Source of the DNA: Henricia sp. BOLD:AAB3569
Lineage: Eukaryota > Echinodermata > Asteroidea > Spinulosida > Echinasteridae
Assembly (NCBI GenBank): GCA_037783545.1
Contig: JBBELK010001517.1
Coordinates: 32,359-96,358 of the forward strand
Direction: 5' to 3'
Length of the DNA: 64,000 nucleotides
In this document: in pieces, positions 26,096 to 37,713 of the stretch
Layout: each line of letters opens with the position of its first letter
Position numbering within the stretch: position 1 is the first letter of the stretch
Translations under genes and position numbers: made by a program
The notes under the pieces: generated by a model
Told to the model about the DNA's origin: nothing
Seen by the model: only the letters and a program-made list of their open reading frames with translations
The model's database searches: none

Positions 26096-28451
26096 CGACA
26101 GTCCGAATGACTGAGCATGCGCACAACTCAGGAGTACCCCAAAGAGGTGTGTACAGACAGCCACGGTTTGCGTGAGAGCAGTCAGGAAGCCTCAACCCAG
26201 TTTTTTTCTAAACTTTGAAATTTCTCTGCCATTTCCCGGCGAAAGTCTGTCAATTTTTTATGACAAGTGCGCAATATAGAGAGTTTAGGGCATGCAAAAT
26301 GTGAAGTTCGTCGGAACATTTTTCGACCTCCAAATTTGCCGACGTTTGGACCACACTTTGACCAAATTGCCGAGCCAAACTGCGGTGCGTTAACGACAGT
26401 CCGAATGACTGAGCATGCGCACAACTCAGGAGTACCCCAAAGAGGTGTGTACAGACAGCCACGGTTTGCGTGAGAGCAGTCAGGAAGCCTCAACCCAGTT
26501 TTTTCTAAACTTTGAAATTTCTCTGCCATTTCCCGGCAAAAGTCTGTCAATTTTTTATGACAAGTGCGCAATATAGAGAGTTTAGGGCATGCAAAATTTG
26601 AAGTTCGTCGGAACATTTTTCGACCTCCAAATTTGCCGACGTTTGGACCACACTTTGACCAAATTGCCGAGCCAAACTGCGGTGCGTTAACGACAGTCCG
26701 AATGACTGAGCATGCGCACAACTCAGGAGTACCCCAAAGAGGTGTGTACAGACAGCCACGGTTTGCGTGAGAGCAGTCAGGAAGCCTCAACCCAGTTTTT
26801 TCTAAACTTTGAAATTTCTCTGCCATTCCCCGGCGAAAGTCTGTCAATTTTTTATGACAAGTGCGCAATATAGAGAGTTTAGGGCATGCAAAAGTTGAAG
26901 TTCGTCGGAACATTTTTCGACCTCCAAATTTGCCGACGTTTGGACCACACTTTGACCAAATTGCCGAGCCAAACTGCGGTGCGTTAACGACAGTCCGAAT
27001 GACTGAGCATGCGCACAACTCAGGAGTACCCCAAAGAGGTGTGTACAGACAGCCACGGTTTGCGTGAGAGCAGTCAGGAAGCCTCAACCCAGTTTTTTCT
27101 AAACTTTGAAATTTCTCTGCCATTTCCCGGCGAAAGTCTGTCAATTTTTTATGACAAGTGCGCAATATAGAGAGTTTAGGGCATGCAAAATTTGAAGTTC
27201 GTCGGAACATTTTTCGACCTCCAAATTTGCCGACGTTTGGACCACACTTTGACCAAATTGCCGAGCCAAACTGCGGTGCGTTAACGACAGTCCGAATGAC
27301 TGAGCATGCGCACAACTCAGGAGTACCCCAAAGAGGTGTGTACAGACAGCCACGGTTTGCGTGAGAGCAGTCAGGAAGCCTCAACCCAGTTTTTTTCTAA
27401 ACTTTGAAATTTCTCTGCCATTTCCCTGCGAAAGTCGGTCAATTTTTTATGACAAGTGCGCAATATAGAGAGTTTAGGGCATGCAAAATTTGAAGTTCGT
27501 CGGAACATGTTTCGACCTCCAAATTTGCCGACGTTTGGACCACACTTTGACCAAATTGCCGAGCCAAACTGCGGTGCGTTAACGACAGTCCGAATGACTG
27601 AGCATGCGCACAACTCAGGAGTACCCCAAAGAGGTGTGTACAGACAGCCACGGTTTGCGTGAGAGCAGTCAGGAAGCCTCAACCCAGTTTTTTCTAAACT
27701 TTGAAATTTCTCTGCCATTTCCCGGCGAAAGTCTGTCAATTTTTTATGACAAGTGCGCAATATAGAGAGTTTAGGGCATGCAAAATTTGAAGTTCGTCGG
27801 AACATTTTTCGACCTCCAAATTTGCCGACGTTTGGACCACACTTTGACCAAATTGCCGAGCCAAACTGCGGTGCGTTAACGACAGTCCGAATGACTGAGC
27901 ATGCGCACAACTCAGGAGTACCCCAAAGAGGTGTGTACAGACAGCCACGGTTTGCGTGAGAGCAGTCAGGAAGCCTCAACCCAGTTTTTTCTAAACTTTG
28001 AAATTTCTCTGCCATTTCCCGGCGAAAGTCTGTCAATTTTTTATGACAAGTGCGCAATATAGAGAGTTTAGGGCATGCAAAATTTGAAGTTCGTCGGAAC
28101 ATTTTTCGACCTCCAAATTTGCCGACGTTTGGACCACACTTTGACCAAATTGCCGAGCCAAACTGCGGTGCGTTAACGACAGTCCGAATGACTGAGCATG
28201 CGCACAACTCAGGAGTACCCCAAAGAGGTGTGTACAGACAGCCACGGTTTGCGTGAGAGCAGTCAGGAAGCCTCAACCCAGTTTTTTCTAAACTTTGAAA
28301 TTTCTCTGCCATTTCCCGGCGAAAGTCTGTCAATTTTTTATGACAAGTGCGCAATATAGAGAGTTTAGGGCATGCAAAATTTGAAGTTCGTCGGAACATT
28401 TTTCGACCTCCGAATTTGCCGACGTTTGGACCACACTTTGACCAAATTGCC
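26096..28451. repeat. Satellite monomers up to the first insert
   Basis: About eight monomers. The AAATGTGAAG variant recurs near 26298, seven-T runs near 26202 and 27391, AAAAGTTGAAG near 26891, and GGAACATGTTTCG near 27503. The last, interrupted monomer carries CCGAATTT (G at 28412), a variant otherwise found at 30.8-38.9 kb, on the far side of the insert. Confidence 0.85.
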
Positions 28452-28462
28452 TTTTTCTAAAA

Positions 28463-28486
28463 TGTTTTATTCGTCCGAATAAAACA
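28463..28486. other. Perfect 11-bp hairpin in insert copy 1
   Basis: Arms TGTTTTATTCG (28463-28473) and CGAATAAAACA (28476-28486) are exact reverse complements around a 2-base centre TC. Each arm carries AATAAA on one strand, so a polyadenylation-type hexamer is present in both directions. It begins 11 bases inside the insert. Role unknown. Confidence 0.95.
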
Positions 28487-28535
28487 CGCTAACCAGTCCA
28501 ACGTTGTTACCGATAGAACCAGTGCTTCAGCCGTT

Positions 28536-28740
28536 GTCGTTGCCAGTCCAGGTCATTTATCCACTAAGCGTTCGCCGTTATTGCCAAATTTCCTCATTCG
28601 TAGTCGTTGCCAGTCCAGGTCATTTATCCACCAATTGTTCGCCGTTATTGCCAAATTTCCTCATTCGTTGTCGTTGCCAGTCCAGGTCATTTATCCACCA
28701 AATTTCCTCATTCGTTGTCGTTGCCAATCCAGGTCATTAT
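28536..28740. repeat. Short tandem repeats (67 bp) in insert copy 1
   Basis: Units beginning CAGTCCAGGTCATTTATCCA start at 28544, 28611 and 28678, giving periods of 67 and 67. The third unit is 47 bp long because of a 20-bp internal loss, and a degenerate fourth (CAATCCAGGTCATTATCC) starts at 28725. Units 1 and 2 differ by CCACTAAGCG versus CCACCAATTG. As 67 is not a multiple of three, each unit is read in a different frame, which explains the overlapping open frames here. Confidence 0.95.
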
Positions 28741-29077
28741 CCGGCGAGTATTCTCCATCACAATCATCGTCGATCGTGTCCGAGTATCAGGTCATATCCT
28801 TCGAGAAGCACCACAGGTACATCCTCATAAAACCACAATCGTCACCAGTCCAGGTCTGGAAGAATCAAGACCGCAGACTCGGATCCAATCGTGTTCCAAA
28901 ATTGTATCGGCGTTCCCCGTGACGTACGTACTGGTCACTCCATCATTGAGCAACGTTCCAGGACATCACGGGATTCCGCGAAAAACTCCTCCAAACTACC
29001 TATGTGCAAGGGTAGTCCTTTGGAAAGCGGTCATCACAGGCCAGCGAGGAAAGAACCCGTACGCCAACCCGACCGCC
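28741..29077. other. Unrecognised single-copy part of insert 1
   Basis: About 337 bp with no similarity to the monomer and no family I recognise. CAGTCCAGGTC occurs once more near 28847, hinting that the short repeat once extended further. It is open on the plus strand as part of a frame ending at 29176 inside satellite, but there is no domain or clear start context. It differs from the matching part of insert 2 by two substitutions (28905 T versus C; 29049 G versus A) and one 10-bp indel. Confidence 0.7.
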
Positions 29078-30582
29078 CCAAACTGGGGTGCGTCAACGAC
29101 AGTTCGAATGACTGAGCATGCGCACAACTCAGGAGTACCCCAAAGAGGTGTGTACAGACAGCCACGGTTTGCGTGAGAGCAGTCAGGAAGCCTCAACCCA
29201 GTTTTTTTCTAAACTTTGAAATTTCTCTGCCATTTCCCGGCGAAAGTCTGTCAATTTTTTATGACAAGGGCGCAATATAGAGAGTTTAGGGCATGCAAAA
29301 TTTGAAGTTCGTCGGAACATTTTTCGACCTCCAAATTTGCCGACGTTTGGACCACACTTTGACCAAATTGCCGAGCCAAACTGCGGTGCGTTAACGACAG
29401 TCCGAATGACTGAGCATGCGCACAACTCAGGAGTACCCCAAAGAGGTGTGTACAGACAGCCACGGTTTGCGTGAGAGCAGTCAGGAAGCCTCAACCCAGT
29501 TTTTTCTAAACTTTGAAATTTCTCTGCCATTTCCCGGCGAAAGTCTGTCAATTTTTTATGACAAGTGCGCAATATAGAGAGTTTAGGGCATGCAAAATTT
29601 GAAGTTCGTCGGAACATTTTTCGACCTCCAAATTTGCCGACGTTTGGACCACACTTTGACCAAATTGCCGAGCCAAACTGCGGTGCGTTAACGACAGTCC
29701 GAATGACTGAGCATGCGCACAACTCAGGAGTACCCCAAAGAGGTGTGTACAGACAGCCACGGTTTGCGTGAGAGCAGTCAGGAAGCCTCAACCCAGTTTT
29801 TTCTAAACTTTAAAATTTCTCTGCCATTTCCCGGCGAAAGTCTGTCAATTTTTTATGACAAGTGCGCAATATAGAGAGTTTAGGGCATGCAAAATTTGAA
29901 GTTCGTCGGAACATTTTTCGACCTCCAAATTTGCCGACGTTTGGACCACACTTTGACCAAATTGCCGAGCCAAACTGCGGTGCGTTAACGACAGTCCGAA
30001 TGACTGAGCATGCGCACAACTCAGGAGTACCCCAAAGAGGTGTGTACAGACAGCCACGGTTTGCGTGAGAGCAGTCAGGAAGCCTCAACCCAGTTTTTTC
30101 TAAACTTTGAAATTTCTCTGCCATTTCCCGGCGAAAGTCTGTCAATTTTTTATGACAAGTGCGCAATATAGAGAGTTTAGGGCATGCAAAATTTGAAGTT
30201 CGTCGGAACATTTTTCGACCTCCAAATTTGCCGACGTTTGGACCACACTTTGACCAAATTGCCGAGCCAAACTGCGGTGCGTTAACGACAGTCCGAATGA
30301 CTGAGCATGCGCACAACTCAGGAGTACCCCAAAGAGGTGTGTACAGACAGCCACGGTTTGCGTGAGAGCAGTCAGGAAGCCTCAACCCAGTTTTTTCTAA
30401 ACTTTGAAATTTCTCTGCCATTTCCCGGCGAAAGTCTGTCAATTTTTTATGACAAGTGCGCAATATAGAGAGTTTAGGGCATGCAAAATTTGAAGTTCGT
30501 CGGAACATTTTTCGACCTCCAAATTTGCCGACGTTTGGACCACACTTTGACCAAATTGCCGAGCCAAACTGCGGTGCGTTAA
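29078..30582. repeat. Satellite monomers after first insert
   Basis: Five monomers, mostly consensus apart from the diverged start. CTTTAAAATT occurs near 29810, a variant seen otherwise only near 20568. No other structure is visible. Confidence 0.85.
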
Positions 30583-33500
30583 CGACAGTCCGAATGACTG
30601 AGCATGCGCACAACTCAGGAGTACCCCAAAGAGGTGTGTACAGACAGCCACGGTTTGCGTGAGAGCAGTCAGGAAGCCTCAACCCATTTTTTTCTAAACT
30701 TTGAAATTTCTCTGCCATTTCCCGGCGAAAGTCTGTCAATTTTTTATGACAAGTGCGCAATATAGAGAGTTTAGGGCATGCAAAATTTGAAGTTCGTCGG
30801 AACATTTTTCGACCTCCGAATTTGCCGACGTTTGGACCACACTTTGACCAAATTGCCGAGCCAAACTGCGGTGCGTTAACGACAGTCCGAATGACTGAGC
30901 ATGCGCACAACTCAGGAGTACCCCAAAGAGGTGTGTACAGACAGCCACGGTTTGCGTGAGAGCAGTCAGGAAGCCTCAACCCAGTTTTTTCTAAACTTTG
31001 AAATTTCTCTGCCATTTCCCGGCGAAAGTCTGTCAATTGTTTATGACAAGTGCGCAATATAGAGAGTTTAGGGCATGCAAAATTTGAAGTTCGTCGGAAC
31101 ATTTTTCGACCTCCAAATTTGCCGACGTTTGGACCACACTTTGACCAAATTGCCGAGCCAAACTGCGGTGCGTTAACGACAGTTCGAATGACTGAGCATG
31201 CGCACAACTCAGGAGTACCCCAAAGAGGTGTGTACAGACAGCCACGGTTTGCGTGAGAGCAGTCAGGAAGCCTCAACCCAGTTTTTTCTAAACTTTGAAA
31301 TTTCTCTGCCATTTCCCGGCGAAAGTCTGTCAATTTTATATGACAAGTGCGCAATATAGAGAGTTTAGGGCATGCAAAATTTGAAGTTCGTCGGAACATT
31401 TTTCGACCTCCAAATTTGCCGACGTTTGGACCACACTTTGACCAAATTGCCGAGCCAAACTGCGTTGCGTTAACGACAGTCCGAATGACTGAGCATGCGC
31501 ACAACTCAGGAGTACCCCAAAGAGGTGTGTACAGACAGCCACGGTTTGCGTGAGAGCAGTCAGGAAGCCTCAACCCAGTTTTTTCTAAACTTTGAAATTT
31601 CTCTGCCATTTCCCGGCGAAAGTCTGTCAATTTTTTATGACAAGTGCGCAATATAGAGAGTTTAGGGCATGCAAAATTTGAAGTTCGTCGGAACATTTTT
31701 CGACCTCCAAATTTGCCGACGTTTGGACCACACTTTGACCAAATTGCCGAGCCAAACTGCGGTGCGTTAACGACAGTCCGAATGACTGAGCATGCGCACA
31801 ACTCAGGAGTACCCCAAAGAGGTGTGTACAGACAGCCACGGTTTGCGTGAGAGCAGTCAGGAAGCCTCAACCCAGTTTTTTCTAAACTTTGAAATTTCTC
31901 TGCCATTCCCGGCGAAAGTCTGTCAATTGTTTATGACAAGTGCGCAATATAGAGAGTTTAGGGCATGCAAAATTTGAAGTTCGTCGGAACATTTTTCGAC
32001 CTCCAAATTTGCCGACGTTTGGACCACACTTTGAACAAATTGCCGAGCCAAACTGCGGTGCGTTAACGACAGTCCGAATGACTGAGCATGCGCACAACTC
32101 AGGAGTACCCCAAAGAGGTGTGTACAGACAGCCACGGTTTGCGTGAGAGCAGTCAGGAAGCCTCAACCCAGTTTTTTCTAAACTTTGAAATTTCTCTGCC
32201 ATTTCCCGGCGAAAGTCTGTCAATTTTTTATGACAAGTGCGCAATATAGAGAGTTTAGGGCATGCAAAATTTGAAGTTCGTCGGAACATTTTTCGACCTC
32301 CAAATTTGCCGACGTTTGGACCACACTTTGACCAAATTGCCGAGCCAAACTGCGGTGCGTTAACGACAGTCCGAATGACTGAGCATGCGCACAACTCAGG
32401 AGTACCCCAAAGAGGTGTGTACAGACAGCCACGGTTTGCGTGAGAGCAGTCAGGAAGCCTCAACCCAGTTTTTTCTAAACTTTGAAATTTCTCTGCCATT
32501 TCCCGGCGAAAGTCTGTCAATTTTTTATGACAAGTGCGCAATATAGAGAGTTTAGGGCATGCAAAATTTGAAGTTCGTCGGAACATTTTTCGACCTCCAA
32601 ATTTGCCGACGTTTGGACCACATTTTGACCAAATTGCCGAGCCAAACTGCGGTGCGTTAACGACAGTCCGAATGACTGAGCATGCGCACAACTCAGGAGT
32701 ACCCCAAAGAGGTGTGTACAGACAGCCACGGTTTGCGTGAGAGCAGTCAGGAAGCCTCAACCCAGTTTTTTCTAAACTTTGAAATTTCTCTGCCATTTCC
32801 CGGCGAAAGTCTGTCAATTTTTTATGACAAGTGCGCAATATAGAGAGTTTAGGGCATGCAAAATTTGAAGTTCGTCGGAACATTTTTCGACCTCCGAATT
32901 TGCCGACGTTTGGACCACACTTTGACCAAATTGCCGAGCCAAACTGCGGTGCGTTAACGACAGTCCGAATGACTGAGCATGCGCACAACTCAGGAGTACC
33001 CCAAAGAGGTGTGTACAGACAGCCACGGTTTGCGTGAGAGCAGTCAGGAAGCCTCAACCCAGTTTTTTTCTAAACTTTGAAATTTCTCTGCCATTTCCCG
33101 GCGAAAGTCTGTCAATTGTTTATGACAAGTGCGCAATATAGAGAGTTTAGGGCATGCAAAATTTGAAGTTCGTCGGAACATTTTTCGACCTCCAAATTTG
33201 CCGACGTTTGGACCACACTTTGACCAAATTGCCGAGCCAAACTGCGGTGCGTTAACGACAGTCCGAATGACTGAGCATGCGCACAACTCAGGAGTACCCC
33301 AAAGAGGTGTGTACAGACAGCCACGGTTTGCGTGAGAGCAGTCAGGAAGCCTCAACCCAGTTTTTTCTAAACTTTGAAATTTCTCTGCCATTTCCCGGCG
33401 AAAGTCTGTCAATTGTTTATGACAAGTGCGCAATATAGAGAGTTTAGGGCATGCAAAATTTGAAGTTCGTCGGAACATTTTTCGACCTCCAAATTTGCCG

Positions 33501-36500
33501 ACGTTTGGACCACACTTTGACCAAATTGCCGAGCCAAAACTGCGGTGCGTTAACGACAGTCCGAATGACTGAGCATGCGCACAACTCAGGAGTACCCCAA
33601 AGAGGTGTGTACAGACAGCCACGGTTTGCGTGAGAGCAGTCAGGAAGCCTCAACCCAGTTTTTTTCTAAACTTTGAAATTTCTCTGCCATTTCCCGGCGA
33701 AAGTCTGTCAATTTTTTATGACAAGTGCGCAATATAGAGAGTTTAGGGCATGCACAATTGAAGTTCGTCGGAACATTTTTCGACCTCCAAATTTGCCGAC
33801 GTTTGGACCACACTTTGACCAAATTGCCGAGCCAAACTGCGGTGCGTTAACGACAGTCCGAATGACTGAGCATGCGCACAACTCAGGAGTACCCCAAAGA
33901 GGTGTGTACAGACAGCCACGGTTTGCGTGAGAGCAGTCAGGAAGCCTCAACCCAGTTTTTTCTAAACTTTGAAATTTCTCTGCCATTTCCCAGGGAAAGT
34001 CTGTCAATTTTTTATGACAAGTGCGCAATATAGAGAGTTTAGGGCATGCACAATTTGAAGTTCGTCGGAACATTTTTCGACCTCCAAATTTGCCGACGTT
34101 TGGACCACACTTTGACCAAATTGCCGAGCCAAACTGCGGTGCGTTAACGACAGTCCGAATGACTGAGCATGCGCACAACTCAGGAGTACCCCAAAGAGGT
34201 GTGTACAGACAGCCACGGTTTGCGTGAGAGCAGTCAGGAAGCCTCAACCCAGTTTTTTCTAAACTTTGAAATTTCTCTGCCATTTCCCAGGCGAAAGTCT
34301 GTCAATTTTTTATGACAAGTGCGCAATATAGAGAGTTTAGGGCATGCAAAATTTGAAGTTCGTCGGAACATTTTTCGACCTCCAAATTTGCCGACGTTTG
34401 GACCACACTTTGACCAAATTGCCGAGCCAAACTGCGGTGCGTTAACGACAGTCCGAATGACTGAGCATGCGCACAACTCAGGAGTACCCCAAAGAGGTGT
34501 GTACAGACAGCCACGGTTTGCGTGAGAGCAGTCAGGAAGCCTCAACCCAGTTTTTTCTAAACTTTGAAATTTCTCTGCCATTTCCCGGCGAAAGTCTGTC
34601 AATTTTTTATGACAAGTGCGCAATATAGAGAGTTTAGGGCATGCAAAATTTGAAGTTCGTCGGAACATTTTTCGACCTCCAAATTTGCCGACGTTTGGAC
34701 CACACTTTGACCAAATTGCCGAGCCAAACTGCGGTGCGTTAACGACAGTCCGAATGACTGAGCATGCGCACAACTCAGGAGTACCCCAAAGAGGTGTGTA
34801 CAGACAGCCACGGTTTGCGTGAGAGCAGTCAGGAAGCCTCAACCCAGTTTTTTCTAAACTTTGAAATTTCTCTGCCATTTCCCGGCGAAAGTCTGTCAAT
34901 TTTTTATGACAAGTGCGCAATATAGAGAGTTTAGGGCATGCAAAATTTGAAGTTCGTCGGAACATTTTTCGACCTCCGAATTTGCCGACGTTTGGACCAC
35001 ACTTTGACCAAATTGCCGAGCCAAACTGCGGTGCGTTAACGACAGTCCGAATGACTGAGCATGCGCACAACTCAGGAGTACCCCAAAGAGGTGTGTACAG
35101 ACAGCCACGGTTTGCGTGAGAGCAGTCAGGAAGCCTCAATCCAGTTTTTTCTAAACTTTGAAATTTCTCTGCCATTTCCCGGCGAAAGTCTGTCAATTGT
35201 TTATGACAAGTGCGCAATATAGAGAGTTTAGGGCATGCAAAATTTGAAGTTCGTCGGAACATTTTTCGACCTCCAAATTTGCCGACGTTTGGACCACACT
35301 TTGACCAAATTGCCGAGCCAAACTGCGGTGCGTTAACGACAGTCCGAATGACTGAGCATGCGCACAACTCAGGAGTACCCCAAAGAGGTGTGTACAGACA
35401 GCCACGGTTTGCGTGAGAGCAGTCAGGAAGCCTCAACCCAGTTTTTTTCTAAACTTTGAAATTTCTCTGCCATTTCCCGGCGAAAGTCTGTCAATTTTTT
35501 ATGACAAGTGCGCAATATAGAGAGTTTAGGGCATGCAAAATTTGAAGTTCGTCGGAACATTTTTCGACCTCCAAATTTGCCGACGTTTGGACCACACTTT
35601 GACCAAATTGCCGAGCCAAACTGCGGTGCGTTAACGACAGTCCGAATGACTGAGCATGCGCACAACTCAGGAGTACCCCAAAGAGGTGTGTACAGACAGC
35701 CACGGTTTGCGTGAGAGCAGTCAGGAAGCCTCAACCCAGTTTTTTCTAAACTTTGAAATTTCTCTGCCATTTCCCGGCGAAAGTCTGTCAATTTTTTATG
35801 ACAAGTGCGCAATATAGAGAGTTTAGGGCATGCAAAATTTGAAGTTCGTCGGAACATTTTTCGACCTCCAAATTTGCCGACGTTTGGACCACACTTTGAC
35901 CAAATTGCCGAGCCAAACTGCGGTGCGTTAACGACAGTCCGAATGACTGAGCATGCGCACAACTCAGGAGTACCCCAAAGAGGTGTGTACAGACAGCCAC
36001 GGTTTGCGTGAGAGCAGTCAGGAAGCCTCAACCCAGTTTTTTCTAAACTTTGAAATTTCTCTGCCATTTCCCGGCGAAAGTCTGTCAATTTGTTATGACA
36101 AGTGCGCAATATAGAGAGTTTAGGGCATGCAAAATTTGAAGTTCGTCGGAACATTTTTCGACCTCCGAATTTGCCGACGTTTGGACCACACTTTGACCAA
36201 ATTGCCGAGCCAAACTGCGGTGCGTTAACGACAGTCCGAATGACTGAGCATGCGCACAACTCAGGAGTACCCCAAAGAGGTGTGTACAGACAGCCACGGT
36301 TTGCGTGAGAGCAGTCAGGAAGCCTCAACCCAGTTTTTTCTAAACTTTGAAATTTCTCTGCCATTTCCCGGCGAAAGTCTGTCAATTGTTTATGACAAGT
36401 GCGCAATATAGAGAGTTTAGGGCATGCAAAATTTGAAGTTCGTCGGAACATTTTTCGACCTCCAAATTTGCCGACGTTTGGACCACACTTTGACCAAATT

Positions 36501-37119
36501 GCCGAGCCAAACTGCGGTGCGTTAACGACAGTCCGAATGACTGAGCATGCGCACAACTCAGGAGTACCCCAAAGAGGTGTGTACAGACAGCCACGGTTTG
36601 CGTGAGAGCAGTCAGGAAGCCTCAACCCAGTTTTTTCTAAACTTTGAAATTTCTCTGCCATTTCCCGGCGAAAGTCTGTCAATTTTTGATGACAAGTGCG
36701 CAATATAGAGAGTTTAGGGCATGCAAAATTTGAAGTTCGTCGGAACATTTTTCGACCTCCAAATTTGCCGACGTTTGGACCACACTTTGACCAAATTGCC
36801 GAGCCAAACTGCGGTGCGTTAACGACAGTCCGAATGACTGAGCATGCGCACAACTCAGGAGTACCCCAAAGAGGTGTGTACAGACAGCCACGGTTTGCGT
36901 GAGAGCAGTCAGGAAGCCTCAACCCAGTTTTTTCTAAACTTTGAAATTTCTCTGCCATTTCCCGGCGAAAGTCTGTCAATTTTTTATGACAAGTGCGCAA
37001 TATAGAGAGTTTAGGGCATGCAAAATTTGAAGTTCGTCGGAACATTTTTCGACCTCCAAATTTGCCGACGTTTGGACCACACTTTGACCAAATTGCCGAG
37101 CCAAACTGCGGTGCGTTAA
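30583..37119. repeat. Domain of recurring CCGAATTT plus AATTGTTT monomer pairs
   Basis: A monomer with CCGAATTT is followed by one with AATTGTTTATG four times: G at 30818, 32896, 34978 and 36167. The spacings are 2078, 2082 and 1189 bp, i.e. seven, seven and four monomers allowing for indels. The monomers between these pairs do not match well from unit to unit, so this is a dispersed marker pair rather than a clean higher-order repeat. Local oddities include CCAGGGAAAG near 33991, CCCAGGCGAAAG near 34288, a 1-bp loss near 31908, and GCACAATTGAAG near 33752. Confidence 0.8.
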
Positions 37120-37713
37120 CGACAGTCCGAATGACTGAGCATGCGCACAACTCAGGAGTACCCCAAAGAGGTGTGTACAGACAGCCACGGTTTGCGTGAG
37201 AGCAGTCAGGAAGCCTCAACCCAGTTTTTTCTAAACTTTGAAATTTCTCTGCCATTTCCCGGCGAAAGTCTGTCAATTTTTTATGACAAGTGCGCAATAT
37301 AGAGAGTTTAGGGCATGCAAAATTTGAAGTTCGTCGGAACATTTTTCGACCTCCGAATTTGCCGACGTTTGGACCACACTTTGACCAAATTGCCGAGGCA
37401 AACTGCGGTGCGTTAACGACAGTCCGAATGACTGAGCATGCGCACAACTCAGGAGTACCCCAAAGAGGTGTGTACAGACAGCCACGGTTTGCGTGAGAGC
37501 AGTCAGGAAGCCTCAACCCAGTTTTTTCTAAACTTTGAAATTTCTCTGCCATTTCCCGGCGAAAGTCTGTCAATTTTGTATGACAAGTGCGCAATATAGA
37601 GAGTTTAGGGCATGCAAAATTTGAAGTTCGTCGGAACATTTTTCGACCTCCAAATTTGCCGACGTTTGGACCACACTTTGACCAAATTGCCGAGCCAAAC
37701 TGCGGTGCGTTAA
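37120..37713. repeat. Two-monomer unit leading into the trimer repeat
   Basis: The first monomer has CCGAATTT and CCGAGGCAAAC, and the second has GTATGAC. The same order opens both trimer units that follow, so this looks like a related partial unit without the third monomer. Confidence 0.8.

Larger units (their letters stand above)
1..28451. repeat. Satellite array, left part (297-bp monomer)
   Basis: Head-to-tail copies of one 297-bp monomer, all in the same orientation. With CGACAGTCCG taken as monomer start, copies begin at 1, 298, 595 and so on. Most copies differ from the majority sequence by zero to three bases. This part holds about 95 monomers, including four 209-bp deleted ones, an indel-rich stretch, and two regions with higher-order repeats. 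It ends inside a monomer at monomer position 275, where the first non-satellite insert begins. I see no gene in it. The repeat is directly visible; its role as centromeric or heterochromatic satellite is inference. Confidence 0.98.
28452..29077. other. Non-satellite insert, copy 1 (626 bp)
   Basis: Unrelated sequence replaces monomer positions 276-278. It enters after AAATTGCC and returns to satellite at CCAAACTG. It contains, in order, a perfect hairpin, short 67-bp tandem repeats, and about 340 bp I do not recognise. There is no target-site duplication, no terminal inverted repeat joining its two ends, and no transposase or reverse transcriptase motif. Its first ten bases, TTTTTCTAAA, are identical to monomer positions 107-116. 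The plus strand is open in overlapping frames for 113-189 codons, but the protein content is the short repeat read in rotating frames. It could be a captured genomic fragment, a fragment of a mobile element, or part of a longer ancestral unit of the satellite. Function unknown. Confidence 0.9.

Noticed and set aside
28452..29077. Helitron or other DNA transposon
   Set aside because: The hairpin is followed by CTAA within a few bases, which recalls a Helitron 3' end. However, the hairpin lies at the wrong distance from the boundary, the CTAA is internal, no matching start is seen, and no terminal inverted repeat or target duplication exists. It remains possible only for a fragment.
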